From Blastocatellia bacterium (lineage in GTDB: Bacteria; Acidobacteriota; Blastocatellia; Chloracidobacteriales; JADJPF01): 29,055 bases of DNA. The stretch lies in contig JAHFUF010000004.1 in assembly GCA_023265235.1 (NCBI GenBank), positions 1 to 29,055 of the forward strand. The letters run 5' to 3'. The position numbers and the translations under genes are program-made. Shown piece after piece: positions 7,790 through 15,436 of the stretch; positions within the stretch are counted from its first letter, which is position 1; every line of letters begins with the position of its first letter. The notes under the pieces are model-generated. The model did not search any database and was not told where the DNA came from. It saw only the letters and a list, made by a program, of their open reading frames with translations.

Positions 7790-9226
7790 TTAGTAGATAG
7801 GCGGTTTTTTATTAGTATTAATCATTTCCTGCATTAATTGCCAAAGTTGCTCAACTTCTGTTCTAGTGGTAGCTTCTACGCCTATGGAAACACGTACAAT
7901 TTGCTTACCCTTTACAATAGAGGGCGTTAGATAGGCTTTACCTGACTCATTAATAGCTTTTGCCCAAGCTAGGTTGTGATGAGCAAGGTCTGCTTCAGAC
8001 ATATCAGTACTAGGAATATGTCTTACACAAATTGTCTGAAATAACACAGGAGCAACTATTTCCCATCTGGAAGTAGCTTCAATCTGTTCTTTTAGCCATT
8101 TTGTATTTTCTAAGTCGCGTCTAATACGAGCTTGTAATCCCAAAACGCCTTGTTCACGAATTAAAAACCAAAGCTTTAAGGCACGAAACCGCCGTCCTAG
8201 TTGTATTCCCCAGTCACGATAATTGTTTACTTCATTGTCTACATTAGTTTGTAAATAAGCAGGATTAGTAGACATTACTCTAATTAAGTGCTGACTGTCT
8301 TGTACAAAATAAGCTGTACAATCAAAAGCTACACCTAACCATTTGTGAGGGTTAAAAAGCACTGAGTCTGCAAGTTCCACTCCTTCCCACATCACACGAT
8401 ATTCGGGCAAGAGCATTGCACTACCAGCCATTGCCGCATCTACATGCAACCATAAGTTATACTCTTTGGCTAATTTGGCTAAACCAGCAATAGGATCAAC
8501 AGCAGCACTATTAGTTGTGCCAACCGTCCCAACAACAGCGCAAGGTTTTAACCCAGCGGAAATATCTTCTTGAATAGCCTTTTCTAGCAAATCCAAACGC
8601 AATGCTAACTCTGAGTCAGTTTCAATTAAACGCACATTATCCTTACCAAACCCTGCAAGTAATGCAGCTTTGGTAACTGAGCTATGACTTTGCTCTGAAG
8701 TATAAACAACTAGCGGTGATGTCTCGGTTTGTAATCCACCATGATTTTGACCATAGTTTGTAGTGCGTTCACGAGCAGAAAGTAGCGCGACTAATGTTGC
8801 AGTAGAAGCTGTGTCTTGAATGACTCCTACAAAATTTTTTGATAAACCAACCATTTCTCTTAACCAGTTCATAACAACTTCTTCTAGCTCAGTTGCAGCA
8901 GGGCTAGTTTGCCAACTCATGCCTTGAACACCTAAACCAGCACTAAATAGCTCTCCTAGTACTGAAACCAATGTAGCATTAGAAGGGAAGTAGGCAAAAA
9001 AACTAGGGTGGTTCCAATGAGTAATTCCAGGTAAAATTATTTCTTGTAGATCAGATAAAATTTGTTGAAAATCCTCTGCTTCATTTGGTGGCAAACTAGG
9101 GAGTTGTTTACTAATAGCTCCAGGTTTTACCATTGACATTACTCGCTCTTGAGCTAACGTTTTTCTGTAGTCAGCAATCCAATCAATAATTTGATGCCCA
9201 TAAAGGCGAAATTCTTCTGGTGTCAT
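7790..9226 (-). CDS. PLP-dependent aromatic-L-amino-acid decarboxylase-like enzyme
   Basis: 478 residues, the full length of group II decarboxylases (DOPA/tryptophan/tyrosine decarboxylase). The substrate-site signature HPSFFAYFPSNAT lies near residue 73. His181 (SEQSHSSV) would stack on PLP, Asp263 (HVDAAMAGSA) would bind the pyridine nitrogen and Lys295 (NPHKWLG) would form the Schiff base. Tyr324 in NPAYLQT aligns with the mobile-loop Tyr332 of human DOPA decarboxylase, which favours decarboxylation over the aldehyde-synthase activity of plant homologues with Phe there. A GGAGG site lies 11 nt before the ATG. It probably converts an aromatic amino acid to an amine in the cytoplasm; the exact substrate cannot be read from sequence. 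It follows the secreted NHL gene by 58 nt on the same strand, so a shared transcript is possible. Confidence 0.88.
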   Translation of the reverse strand: MTPEEFRLYGHQIIDWIADYRKTLAQERVMSMVKPGAISKQLPSLPPNEAEDFQQILSDLQEIILPGITHWNHPSFFAYFPSNATLVSVLGELFSAGLGVQGMSWQTSPAATELEEVVMNWLREMVGLSKNFVGVIQDTASTATLVALLSARERTTNYGQNHGGLQTETSPLVVYTSEQSHSSVTKAALLAGFGKDNVRLIETDSELALRLDLLEKAIQEDISAGLKPCAVVGTVGTTNSAAVDPIAGLAKLAKEYNLWLHVDAAMAGSAMLLPEYRVMWEGVELADSVLFNPHKWLGVAFDCTAYFVQDSQHLIRVMSTNPAYLQTNVDNEVNNYRDWGIQLGRRFRALKLWFLIREQGVLGLQARIRRDLENTKWLKEQIEATSRWEIVAPVLFQTICVRHIPSTDMSEADLAHHNLAWAKAINESGKAYLTPSIVKGKQIVRVSIGVEATTRTEVEQLWQLMQEMINTNKKPPIY

Positions 9227-9284
9227 TCTTTATAAAGCCTCCAAGAAATAAAGCTATGATAAAAGCTCTTAGTTTATAAAAGTA

Positions 9285-12200
9285 TTACTCAGGAAGTTTA
9301 ACCACGCGAATAGATTGAGCTAAAGAGTCTCTGTTACGAATAAAAAGATTACCTTTTTGATCAACAAAAACTTTTGAACAATCAGCTAAACTAGCATCAA
9401 TTATTGCTCCACCATCCCCGCTATAAATCCCGTCTTTACTACTAATAAAATTTCTAATAAGTTTTGTTTCCCTATCAACTTTCCAAACCCTAGGAAGTTT
9501 CTTAAAGACTCCTTGCCCATTGATTAAAGGAGTATAAGCACCAATAAAAAGATTACCTGTTAGGTCTAAAGCTATGCTTTCAACATATCCTAGGCTAGCA
9601 TCAACAGCTAAACCTCTATCGCCTTCAAACAAAACACCATTCCCTCCAGCAAGAAGTGAAAACGCTTTAGTCTTTATATCAAACTGAAGGACTGCTCCAC
9701 CAATATTCGCACTACCATTAAGATTACCTAAAAGAGACACAAAAATACTTCCATTTTTATCTACAACTAAATTATTAGGAGTAAGACCTGAGAAATTTAC
9801 AGTACCAAGGGTAGTAACGATAGAGGTTTTAGCATCTATTTGCCGTATTCTATTGCCATCCAAAAGGTAAATATTATTTTCCTGATCAGTAGTTATAGCC
9901 CCAATAGAATTAAAATTTGTTTCTAAAGCAGGCTTACCATCTGAAAAAGTCCCAATGTTATTACCAGCAACAGTAGTAATAATGTTTGTGCTTAAATCTA
10001 CCTGACGAATAAACCAAGTACTATTTTGAAGCTCTGTTATAAGCAGGTTGTTTGCTCTAATAGCCAAAGCTCTAGGCAAAATAGACACGCTCTCTGCTAC
10101 TACTGGGCTATTTTCTAAAGCTTTAGCACCATCTTTTCCAACAAAACTACTAATAATATTTGTAGATGAATTTATTCGCCTAACTCGACCATTTATAAAA
10201 TCTGCTATATAGATAGTCCCTGATTGGTCAGCAACAACATCAGCAATATCCCCAAGAGCAGCAAATATAGCCAAGCCTTCATCTCCAAAAAAATTAAACT
10301 TTGTGTTACCAGCTACTTTAACAGCTATTTCTGATTTAATATTTAGCTGAAAAACATTAAAAGCAGTACTGGTAAAAAATAGGTTACCTAGCCCATCTGT
10401 ACTAATTTTAGAATCTTGAAGTTTTACTGTTTGCTCACTAGATTCTTTACCATTTATTTTTTGGGTAGTAATTGTTTTTTTGCCTAAATCAACTCTAGAG
10501 ATAACACTTGTAGAGTTCTTTAAGCTTCCTTGATCTTGAATAAAAAGGTTTCCTTTTAAGTCAACTGCTATATTGGAAGGCAAAAATAGAGAAACACTTG
10601 TGGCTTTTTTACCATCTCGCTCTTGAGGGCTAGAAGTCTCCTGTCTTTGACCATCTCCTGCAACAGTAGTAATAATGCCTTTTTTATTAATTTGACGAAC
10701 ACGATTACTTAAAAAATCTCCGATAAAAATATTGCCTTTACTATCTACTGCTAGTGAGATTGCAAATACAAAACTAGCATTAATGGCTGGCCAATTGTCG
10801 CCCTTAAATTCACTCTGACCAGTACCTGCTATAGTATTAATGACCCCTGTGTTAGCATCTATTAGTCGTAAAAGATTTGCTTCAAGTACCAAAAGATTAC
10901 CTTGTAGGTCAAAAGCAATATCTGAAATACCGCTAAAGCTAGCATCTATAGCAGGCCCACCATCTCCTACAGAACCTTTACCAGCATTCCCTGCAATAGT
11001 AGTAATGATACCTGTAAGCATATTAACTTTTTTAATTATTACACCTGAATCTACAATAAAAAGATCTCCAGATTTACTTATAGCAATGCTACTAGGTCTT
11101 ATCAAAGCAGTAGTGGCTAAAACACCATCAGCAGTAATATCACCTCCACCAGCAACAGTGGTAATAACCTTGGTTTGTTTGTCTACGCGTCTAATAGTTC
11201 TTGTACCCCTATCAGAAATAAATAGGTTTCCAGAGCTATCAACTATGGTTTTAATTGGAGAGCCAAGGTTTGCAAGCTCTGCGGCTCCGCCATTACCTAA
11301 AAAAATTGAACCTCCAGCAATTGTAGTAATTTCACCAGATGCTAATAAATTTACTGGTTTAGAAACTGAATTTATTTCCTTTTGGGCAAGCCCTCCGCGA
11401 GTCAAAATAGAAAGCGTTATTCGTCCAGGTAAGTTTTGTGTTGGTAGTTGTACTTTGATTTCTTCTGCTTTAATACTAGTAAATGGAAGTGATTGCCCAC
11501 CAAAAACAATTTGGCTTTCTGGAGAAAAGTTCTTACCTGTTATTGTTATTTCTGTAGTTTGACCAACATTTATTATATCTGGTTCTACTTTAAGTATTTC
11601 TGGAGCACCAACAGAAACAACCTTTAATGCTTCTGACTCACTAGCATCAGTATCTAATACAAAAGCTTCTGTGCCTTTTATGTTAACGCTAACAGCCTTA
11701 CCAAAAGTTACTTTTGGTTGAGCAAGTTCAACAACCTCTGGCATTTGTCCAAATGCGCGTGTAACTAGTTGGACACTTTTATTATCAACAACATAAATAT
11801 TACCCAATCCATCAAGGCTAACTGATTGAGGGTTGTCAAAGAAAATTTCATTTTCTACTTTATTTAATGTTCTATCCATTAAACCTTGGGATGAAGTCGC
11901 TACTCCTAGTGTAGAAACATTGCCTATTAATTCATTTTTATCATTTCGAGAAATATCAATAAGACGAACACGGTTATTATCTTCATCTGCAACAGTTAAA
12001 AGTCTACCATCTGTGCTAAGTGCCATTGCTGAAGGACGCTTAAACCTAGCACTACGTCCTAGTCCATTTTCTTTACCACTTTTACCTGGTTCACCAGCAA
12101 TAATATTTACCTTACGTTTTGTAATATCTACATAATAAATGGCATGGTTGTCTGTGTCTGCTACAAAAAAATTTCCACCATTATCTGTAACTACTCCTCT

Positions 12201-12947
12201 TGGGCTATTTAGTAAAAGCTTTTCTAGGTCAATCTTTCCATCACTAGCAAAAACATTAGTTCCTGGAGTGCTTTTTCCTGCAATTGTCTCAACTTGATTA
12301 TTAAAACTAATTTTCCTAATGCTATGATTAAGTGTATCTGCTATATAAAGCCCACCAGTTGCGCTGTTATCTACGCCTATAGCTGTTGGGCCTGCAAATA
12401 ATGCTTCCTTAGCTAAACCATTGCGGTTTCCTGCTACTCTAGACGTACCAGCAAAAGTTTTAATTGTTGAATTTAAGGAGTTTTCTGCTTTTAATATTAT
12501 GTTTTGAGTAGGGCTACTAATGTAGAGGCTTCCTGCATTATCAGTTTTATTATCACCAGGAACTTTGGAACCATTTGCTTTACGTACTTTAGATACAGTT
12601 AGGAAAACCGAAAAACTTTGTCCATTTTGTGTTGCTGTAATAGTTGCAAACCCACTTTTTACTCCAAGTATTTCTCCAGTAGTTAGCTCAATAGTTGCAA
12701 TATCTGGACTTCCTGATTGCCACATAACCCCATCATTTATTGTGTTTCCATTATTATCTATTACAGAAAGTTTAATGCGGTTTCCTTCATTAACTACAGG
12801 GTTGCGTTGTTTTATGCGTAAAGTGCTTTGTCCAGTAGCTTTTGAGATTATGTTAAAATATTTTTCAGGAAAAAAAATATTGTTTTCAGGAAAAAAAGAA
12901 ATTAAGAAAAGGGAAAATAACACACTCAAAAAAACATATTTGCTCAT
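9285..12947 (-). CDS. Large secreted BIG2 / NHL-repeat / IPT-domain protein
   Basis: 1220 residues. The N-terminus MSKYVFLSVLFSLFLISFF is a signal peptide or anchor. Residues about 42-120 form a bacterial Ig-like (BIG2) domain (GEILGVKSGFATITATQNG). Residues about 160-440 and 535-1215 contain many NHL-type beta-propeller blades of the form 'I.TIAG...G.GG.A..A.......A.D..GN..I.D...R.IR.'. Between them, residues about 449-525 are an IPT/TIG domain (INVGQTTEITITGKNFSP). Such proteins are exported and may bind other proteins or surfaces; no enzyme motif was seen. The two propeller regions could form at least two propellers. It is the first gene before the decarboxylase, 58 nt apart. Proteins of this layout are frequent in Acidobacteriota. 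The specific role is unknown. Confidence 0.85.
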   Translation of the reverse strand: MSKYVFLSVLFSLFLISFFPENNIFFPEKYFNIISKATGQSTLRIKQRNPVVNEGNRIKLSVIDNNGNTINDGVMWQSGSPDIATIELTTGEILGVKSGFATITATQNGQSFSVFLTVSKVRKANGSKVPGDNKTDNAGSLYISSPTQNIILKAENSLNSTIKTFAGTSRVAGNRNGLAKEALFAGPTAIGVDNSATGGLYIADTLNHSIRKISFNNQVETIAGKSTPGTNVFASDGKIDLEKLLLNSPRGVVTDNGGNFFVADTDNHAIYYVDITKRKVNIIAGEPGKSGKENGLGRSARFKRPSAMALSTDGRLLTVADEDNNRVRLIDISRNDKNELIGNVSTLGVATSSQGLMDRTLNKVENEIFFDNPQSVSLDGLGNIYVVDNKSVQLVTRAFGQMPEVVELAQPKVTFGKAVSVNIKGTEAFVLDTDASESEALKVVSVGAPEILKVEPDIINVGQTTEITITGKNFSPESQIVFGGQSLPFTSIKAEEIKVQLPTQNLPGRITLSILTRGGLAQKEINSVSKPVNLLASGEITTIAGGSIFLGNGGAAELANLGSPIKTIVDSSGNLFISDRGTRTIRRVDKQTKVITTVAGGGDITADGVLATTALIRPSSIAISKSGDLFIVDSGVIIKKVNMLTGIITTIAGNAGKGSVGDGGPAIDASFSGISDIAFDLQGNLLVLEANLLRLIDANTGVINTIAGTGQSEFKGDNWPAINASFVFAISLAVDSKGNIFIGDFLSNRVRQINKKGIITTVAGDGQRQETSSPQERDGKKATSVSLFLPSNIAVDLKGNLFIQDQGSLKNSTSVISRVDLGKKTITTQKINGKESSEQTVKLQDSKISTDGLGNLFFTSTAFNVFQLNIKSEIAVKVAGNTKFNFFGDEGLAIFAALGDIADVVADQSGTIYIADFINGRVRRINSSTNIISSFVGKDGAKALENSPVVAESVSILPRALAIRANNLLITELQNSTWFIRQVDLSTNIITTVAGNNIGTFSDGKPALETNFNSIGAITTDQENNIYLLDGNRIRQIDAKTSIVTTLGTVNFSGLTPNNLVVDKNGSIFVSLLGNLNGSANIGGAVLQFDIKTKAFSLLAGGNGVLFEGDRGLAVDASLGYVESIALDLTGNLFIGAYTPLINGQGVFKKLPRVWKVDRETKLIRNFISSKDGIYSGDGGAIIDASLADCSKVFVDQKGNLFIRNRDSLAQSIRVVKLPE

Positions 12948-13067
12948 AAAACCACTTCTCCGCTAAAGTTTACAGTATTCCTATTATGTGACGCGTAAAA
13001 ACTACTGGTTTACTATCATAAGAACTACTAACTTGCTGGAATTCTAATAGTTTTGTTTAAGTTTTGG

Positions 13068-13091
13068 TACAGAGAAAAGATACAGAGAAAA
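13068..13091. repeat. Direct repeat TACAGAGAAAA, two copies
   Basis: TACAGAGAAAA occurs at 13068-13078 and 13081-13091, a 13-bp period. It sits between the RRM-gene terminator and the NHL gene, so it could belong to the NHL promoter region. Function unknown. Confidence 0.6.
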
Positions 13092-13094
13092 CAA

Positions 13095-13124
13095 AAAAGT
13101 AGTCACAACGTTGTGACTACTTTT
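13095..13124 (-). terminator. Intrinsic terminator of the RRM gene (30-bp perfect palindrome)
   Basis: AAAAGTAGTCACAAC (13095-13109) is followed directly by its exact reverse complement (13110-13124). On the minus strand the stem is followed by a run of six T (A-run at 13093-13098). This fits a rho-independent terminator about 105 bp after the RRM gene, separating it from the NHL gene downstream. The flanking T/A runs make it usable in both directions. Confidence 0.85.
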
Positions 13125-13229
13125 CTATTACTTACCATTTAGCTTTTTAAGCTTAATCCATGCCATTTAATTAACAAATGGCAAAGTGGTTTGTCAAAGG
13201 AAAATCATAGAAATAATACAATTGACTTC

Positions 13230-13595
13230 CTAGTAGCGACCACCGCCACCACCTCTACCACCACCATAACCACTGCCACCGCCACGATTGCCACCACCGC
13301 CGCCACCATAACCACCTCGACTGCCACCACCGCCGCCACCACCGCGACGATCTTCTTGAGGTTTGGCTTCGTTGACTTTGATGTCTCGACCATTAAGCAT
13401 TTGGCCATTAAATTTAGAGATAGCCTGTTCACCTTCGCTACGATCAGATAGCTCAACAAAGGCAAAACCGCGAGATTGGCCTGTGTCTCTGTCTGTCATT
13501 AGTCTTAGTGATTGTACTGTTCCTACTTCGGAAAATAATGCTGATAGATCCCCTTCAGTAGTGGAAAAAGCTAGATTGCCTACGTATAGTTTCAT
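13230..13595 (-). CDS. Glycine-rich RRM-domain RNA-binding protein
   Basis: 121 residues. A single RNA-recognition motif spans about residues 1-80 with RNP2 (LYVGNL, 3-8) and RNP1 (RGFAFVEL, 42-49); the aromatic residues of both motifs that stack on RNA bases are present. Residues 84-121 are a Gly/Arg/Tyr-rich tail (RGG-like) ending in Tyr. This layout matches the small glycine-rich RNA-binding proteins of cyanobacteria and other bacteria, many of which are cold-induced. It probably binds mRNA or acts as an RNA chaperone in the cytoplasm. A strong palindromic terminator follows it, and a long upstream region with paired repeats precedes it, suggesting control through its leader. AAGG lies unusually far, about 12 nt, before the ATG. 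Confidence 0.92.
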   Translation of the reverse strand: MKLYVGNLAFSTTEGDLSALFSEVGTVQSLRLMTDRDTGQSRGFAFVELSDRSEGEQAISKFNGQMLNGRDIKVNEAKPQEDRRGGGGGGGSRGGYGGGGGGNRGGGSGYGGGRGGGGGRY

Positions 13596-13780
13596 AAATT
13601 AAAAATACCTTTCATAAGGTTGATAGGAACTGATTCATTAAAGTTTAGTGTAGATACCAAAAGGAAGTTGATGGAATTGGAGTAGGTTCGCTTTCACTTT
13701 CTCTATTGCAGCATTGCCAGTTTTCCAAGATATTCAACATCAGAAGTTTTTGATTGCAGTTCTCTAAGGGTTGATAGTTT

Positions 13781-13860
13781 AATTGGTCTGTTTTACTTAT
13801 TTTAACTTACTTTTAGCTGTTTTAGTTACTTTCGCTTATTGACCAATTCGTTTTACTTAA
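13781..13860 (-). promoter_or_regulatory. Paired inverted/direct repeat element upstream of the RRM gene
   Basis: AATTGGTC (13781-13788) and GACCAATT (13841-13848) are exact reverse complements, and each is followed on the plus strand by one base plus GTTTTACTTA (13790-13799 and 13850-13859). This gives an 8-bp stem with a 52-nt loop and a 10-bp direct repeat attached. It lies about 190-265 nt upstream of the RRM start and could be part of a structured 5' leader or a regulator-binding region. Role inferred only. Confidence 0.45.
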
Positions 13861-13999
13861 TTTTACTGCCAGATTCTAGCTAATTTTATGGTTAAACGCA
13901 AATAATTTTTTGCATGTGGTTGGATTGTAGGCTAATTTGTAGCTAGACTGATAGTTAATCACAGCCAAATAGAGCAGGAAGGCTTTTTAGCAATTATTA

Positions 14000-14016
14000 A
14001 TTAGCAATTAGCAATT
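14000..14016. repeat. Tandem heptamer ATTAGCA
   Basis: Two full copies at 14000-14006 and 14007-14013 plus ATT. A related TTAGCAATTATT precedes it at 13988. The same heptamer tandem recurs at 24522-24537. Confidence 0.7.
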
Positions 14017-14063
14017 GTGTGATGACCAGTCCAGTAGAAGTCTGTTAATGTTGTTATCAAACT

Positions 14064-14084
14064 AAAAGTCAAAACTCAAAACTC
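14064..14084. repeat. Tandem heptamer AAAA(C/G)TC, three copies
   Basis: AAAAGTC (14064-14070), AAAACTC (14071-14077), AAAACTC (14078-14084). It resembles the short tandemly repeated heptanucleotides known from filamentous cyanobacteria. It lies about 40 bp before the small basic gene. Confidence 0.7.
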
Positions 14085-14126
14085 GAAATTTGAGAAATAA
14101 AGATAAAGTAGAGGTATTAATTAGAA

Positions 14127-14321
14127 ATGGCAGATAATTTCCAGAAGCGACAAAAAGAACGTAAGCGACAAGAAAAACAAGTAGCTAAACAAGCTCAACG
14201 ATTAGAGGCAAAGGCTAGCAATGTTAAGGTTGACAGGAGCCTAGAGACAGAAGATCCAGATATTGCAGGTATTGTTGCTGGCCCCCAGGCTTTAGATGAA
14301 TATTGGCAGACTAATGATTAG
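14127..14321 (+). CDS. Small basic, charged protein of unknown function
   Basis: 64 residues. Residues 2-32 (DNFQKRQKERKRQEKQVAKQAQRLEAKA) form a highly charged, probably helical Lys/Arg/Gln-rich segment. The C-terminus has an acidic patch and the motif DPDIAGIVAGPQ. I recall short proteins starting 'MADxFQKRQKERxRQEKQ' and ending with an 'IAGIVPGPQ'-like motif in several bacterial phyla, without an assigned function. The shape suggests an RNA- or ribosome-associated protein, which is inference. A GAGGT lies about 13 nt before the ATG, rather far. It is divergent from the RRM gene. Confidence 0.75.
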   Translation: MADNFQKRQKERKRQEKQVAKQAQRLEAKASNVKVDRSLETEDPDIAGIVAGPQALDEYWQTND

Positions 14322-14352
14322 TAATTAGTTGATTTTTAAATGATTTAGATAA

Positions 14353-14475
14353 ATGAGGGTCACCTATTTGGCTACCTAAAGGGAAGTTTATATTTTAACC
14401 TTCCACAAAACCTTTGAAAAATCAAGCCAATAGCTATAGAGTTACTAGGTTTTTTGGTGGCCAAAGTGCCCTCAT
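14353..14475. mobile_element. MITE-like imperfect inverted repeat flanked by GATAA
   Basis: The left arm (14353-14376, ATGAGGGTCACCTATTTGGC then TACC) pairs with the right arm (14456-14475, read inward as ATGAGGGCACTTTGGCCACC); they differ by one 1-nt and one 3-nt gap and one mismatch. The 5-bp sequence GATAA flanks both outer ends exactly (14348-14352 and 14476-14480), as a target-site duplication would; the direct repeat can be extended to GATAAATGA. There is no ORF inside. It sits between convergent genes, so a large terminator hairpin is the alternative. Confidence 0.5.
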
Positions 14476-14502
14476 GATAAATGACCATTAAAGCGTTATA
14501 GT

Positions 14503-14928
14503 TTATTCTATGATAGCAGAAGTTTTATCATCATCTTTATCGTAGACTAAAGTTACTTTCTCAATTTGGGTTAGCTTAAGATCCGTCCATTCCTCATTTC
14601 CAGAGCCATCTGCCCAAGCTACCATGATATCCCATTTTGTTGCAGTAGCTTTAGGGTGAAACTCAATTTCCAAGCTAGCCCCATTCTTGAATGGTTTTCC
14701 CTTCAACACTTCATCATCATTAGTCCAATCTCCAGTATTACTTGCACCAATATATAGTGCTTTAATGTCATAGCCTGTTTTATTTACGATAGTAAAATCA
14801 AGATCTGGATTTTGTGCTGCTGATACTATAGGGATTAAAGAGTTATTACTTTTAGTAGGATTATTAGAAATCCCTCCTAAATTAAAACAAAACAAAATCG
14901 TAGTGAGAAAAATAAAAAATTTGGGCAT
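14503..14928 (-). CDS. Small secreted protein of unknown function
   Basis: 141 residues. A signal peptide covers roughly residues 1-38, with a hydrophobic core FFIFLTTILFCFNLGG and a plausible cleavage near SAAQ. The mature part is a compact beta-rich domain with the motif FTIVNKTGYDIKALYIGAS and W...WDIMVAW...WTDLKL. I recall a family of short secreted proteins with 'VNKTGY.I..LY.S.S....W..D.L' that is sometimes wrongly labelled argininosuccinate lyase in databases; no catalytic residues of that enzyme are present here. AGGAG lies 5-6 nt before the ATG. It stands alone, convergent with the small basic gene and divergent from panE. Function unknown. Confidence 0.75.
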   Translation of the reverse strand: MPKFFIFLTTILFCFNLGGISNNPTKSNNSLIPIVSAAQNPDLDFTIVNKTGYDIKALYIGASNTGDWTNDDEVLKGKPFKNGASLEIEFHPKATATKWDIMVAWADGSGNEEWTDLKLTQIEKVTLVYDKDDDKTSAIIE

Positions 14929-15436
14929 AAGAATCTCCTTGGCTTTTTATAGAGTTATCGGCAATTTTCAAAATCCAATTAACAGTTTATTGAAAATAAA
15001 AATTTTAGATGCTGAAAATAAGCTAAAACAACAGGGCTTAACCTAAAAACAAGCTTTTTAATTTAACCTAAACTGTTAACTACTTTTTAGGCTGTCTTTT
15101 CTAAAGCTTAACTTCTTTAGACTCAATGTAACCCAATAACAATGAATTAGATAGCTAATCTATTTCATTTACTCAAATCATATCGCCAGAGTGTTTTTTT
15201 TATCGCTGAGCGAGAAGCTGGTGATTTATCTCTGGGCTGGGCGTTAATTTAATAAATTTATAAATTTATAAATTTTAAAACTAGACCAGCAACTTTATGA
15301 CAACACAACCAATTTGTTAACCAACAGAAGTTAATTATTTATATCCCATTGTGGGTGATTGTAGGGATGAGTGTTGTTGAGGTTAGTAATAAATAGCTTT
15401 AATATTTGATGAGTAATGATAAAAAAGGAAAAATAG
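14929..15436. promoter_or_regulatory. Divergent intergenic region upstream of panE
   Basis: 508 bp with no supportable gene; it must contain the promoters of both flanking genes. A tandem AAATTTAT lies at 15254-15261 and 15262-15269 with a near copy to 15277, an 8-bp period. A weak plus-strand promoter candidate is TTGTTG followed 18 nt later by TTTAAT, near 15373-15402. The panE ribosome site AAGGAAA lies just before 15437. Confidence 0.35.

Larger units (their letters stand above)
13596..14126. promoter_or_regulatory. Divergent intergenic region between RRM gene and small basic gene
   Basis: 531 bp without a gene. It should hold promoters for both flanking genes. It carries three sets of short repeats: the AATTGGTC/GACCAATT plus GTTTTACTTA pair (13781-13860), the heptamer ATTAGCA (14000-14016) and the heptamer AAAACTC (14064-14084). 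I could not assign -35/-10 boxes with confidence. Confidence 0.4.

Noticed and set aside
10840..11562. 240-residue plus-strand open frame antisense to the NHL gene
   Set aside because: It lies wholly inside the strong NHL-repeat gene, is Pro/Ser/Ile/Val-rich low complexity from the complementary codon pattern of the repeats, and has no ribosome site or recognisable domain.
12565..12966. 133-residue plus-strand frame antisense to the start of the NHL gene
   Set aside because: It runs opposite the signal peptide and BIG2 region, with no family similarity; it is a shadow of the real gene.
13191..13465. Thr/Ala-rich and Val/Ala-rich frames overlapping the RRM gene
   Set aside because: They are low-complexity products of the glycine-codon repeats read in other frames. 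The RRM frame has both RNP motifs.
13960..14020. CRISPR-like array at the short tandem repeats
   Set aside because: The units are 7 bp and directly adjacent, with no spacers and no cas genes in the window.
14503..14928. Argininosuccinate lyase label for the small secreted protein
   Set aside because: The protein is only 141 residues, has a signal peptide, and lacks the lyase signature; any such database label would be an error carried over.
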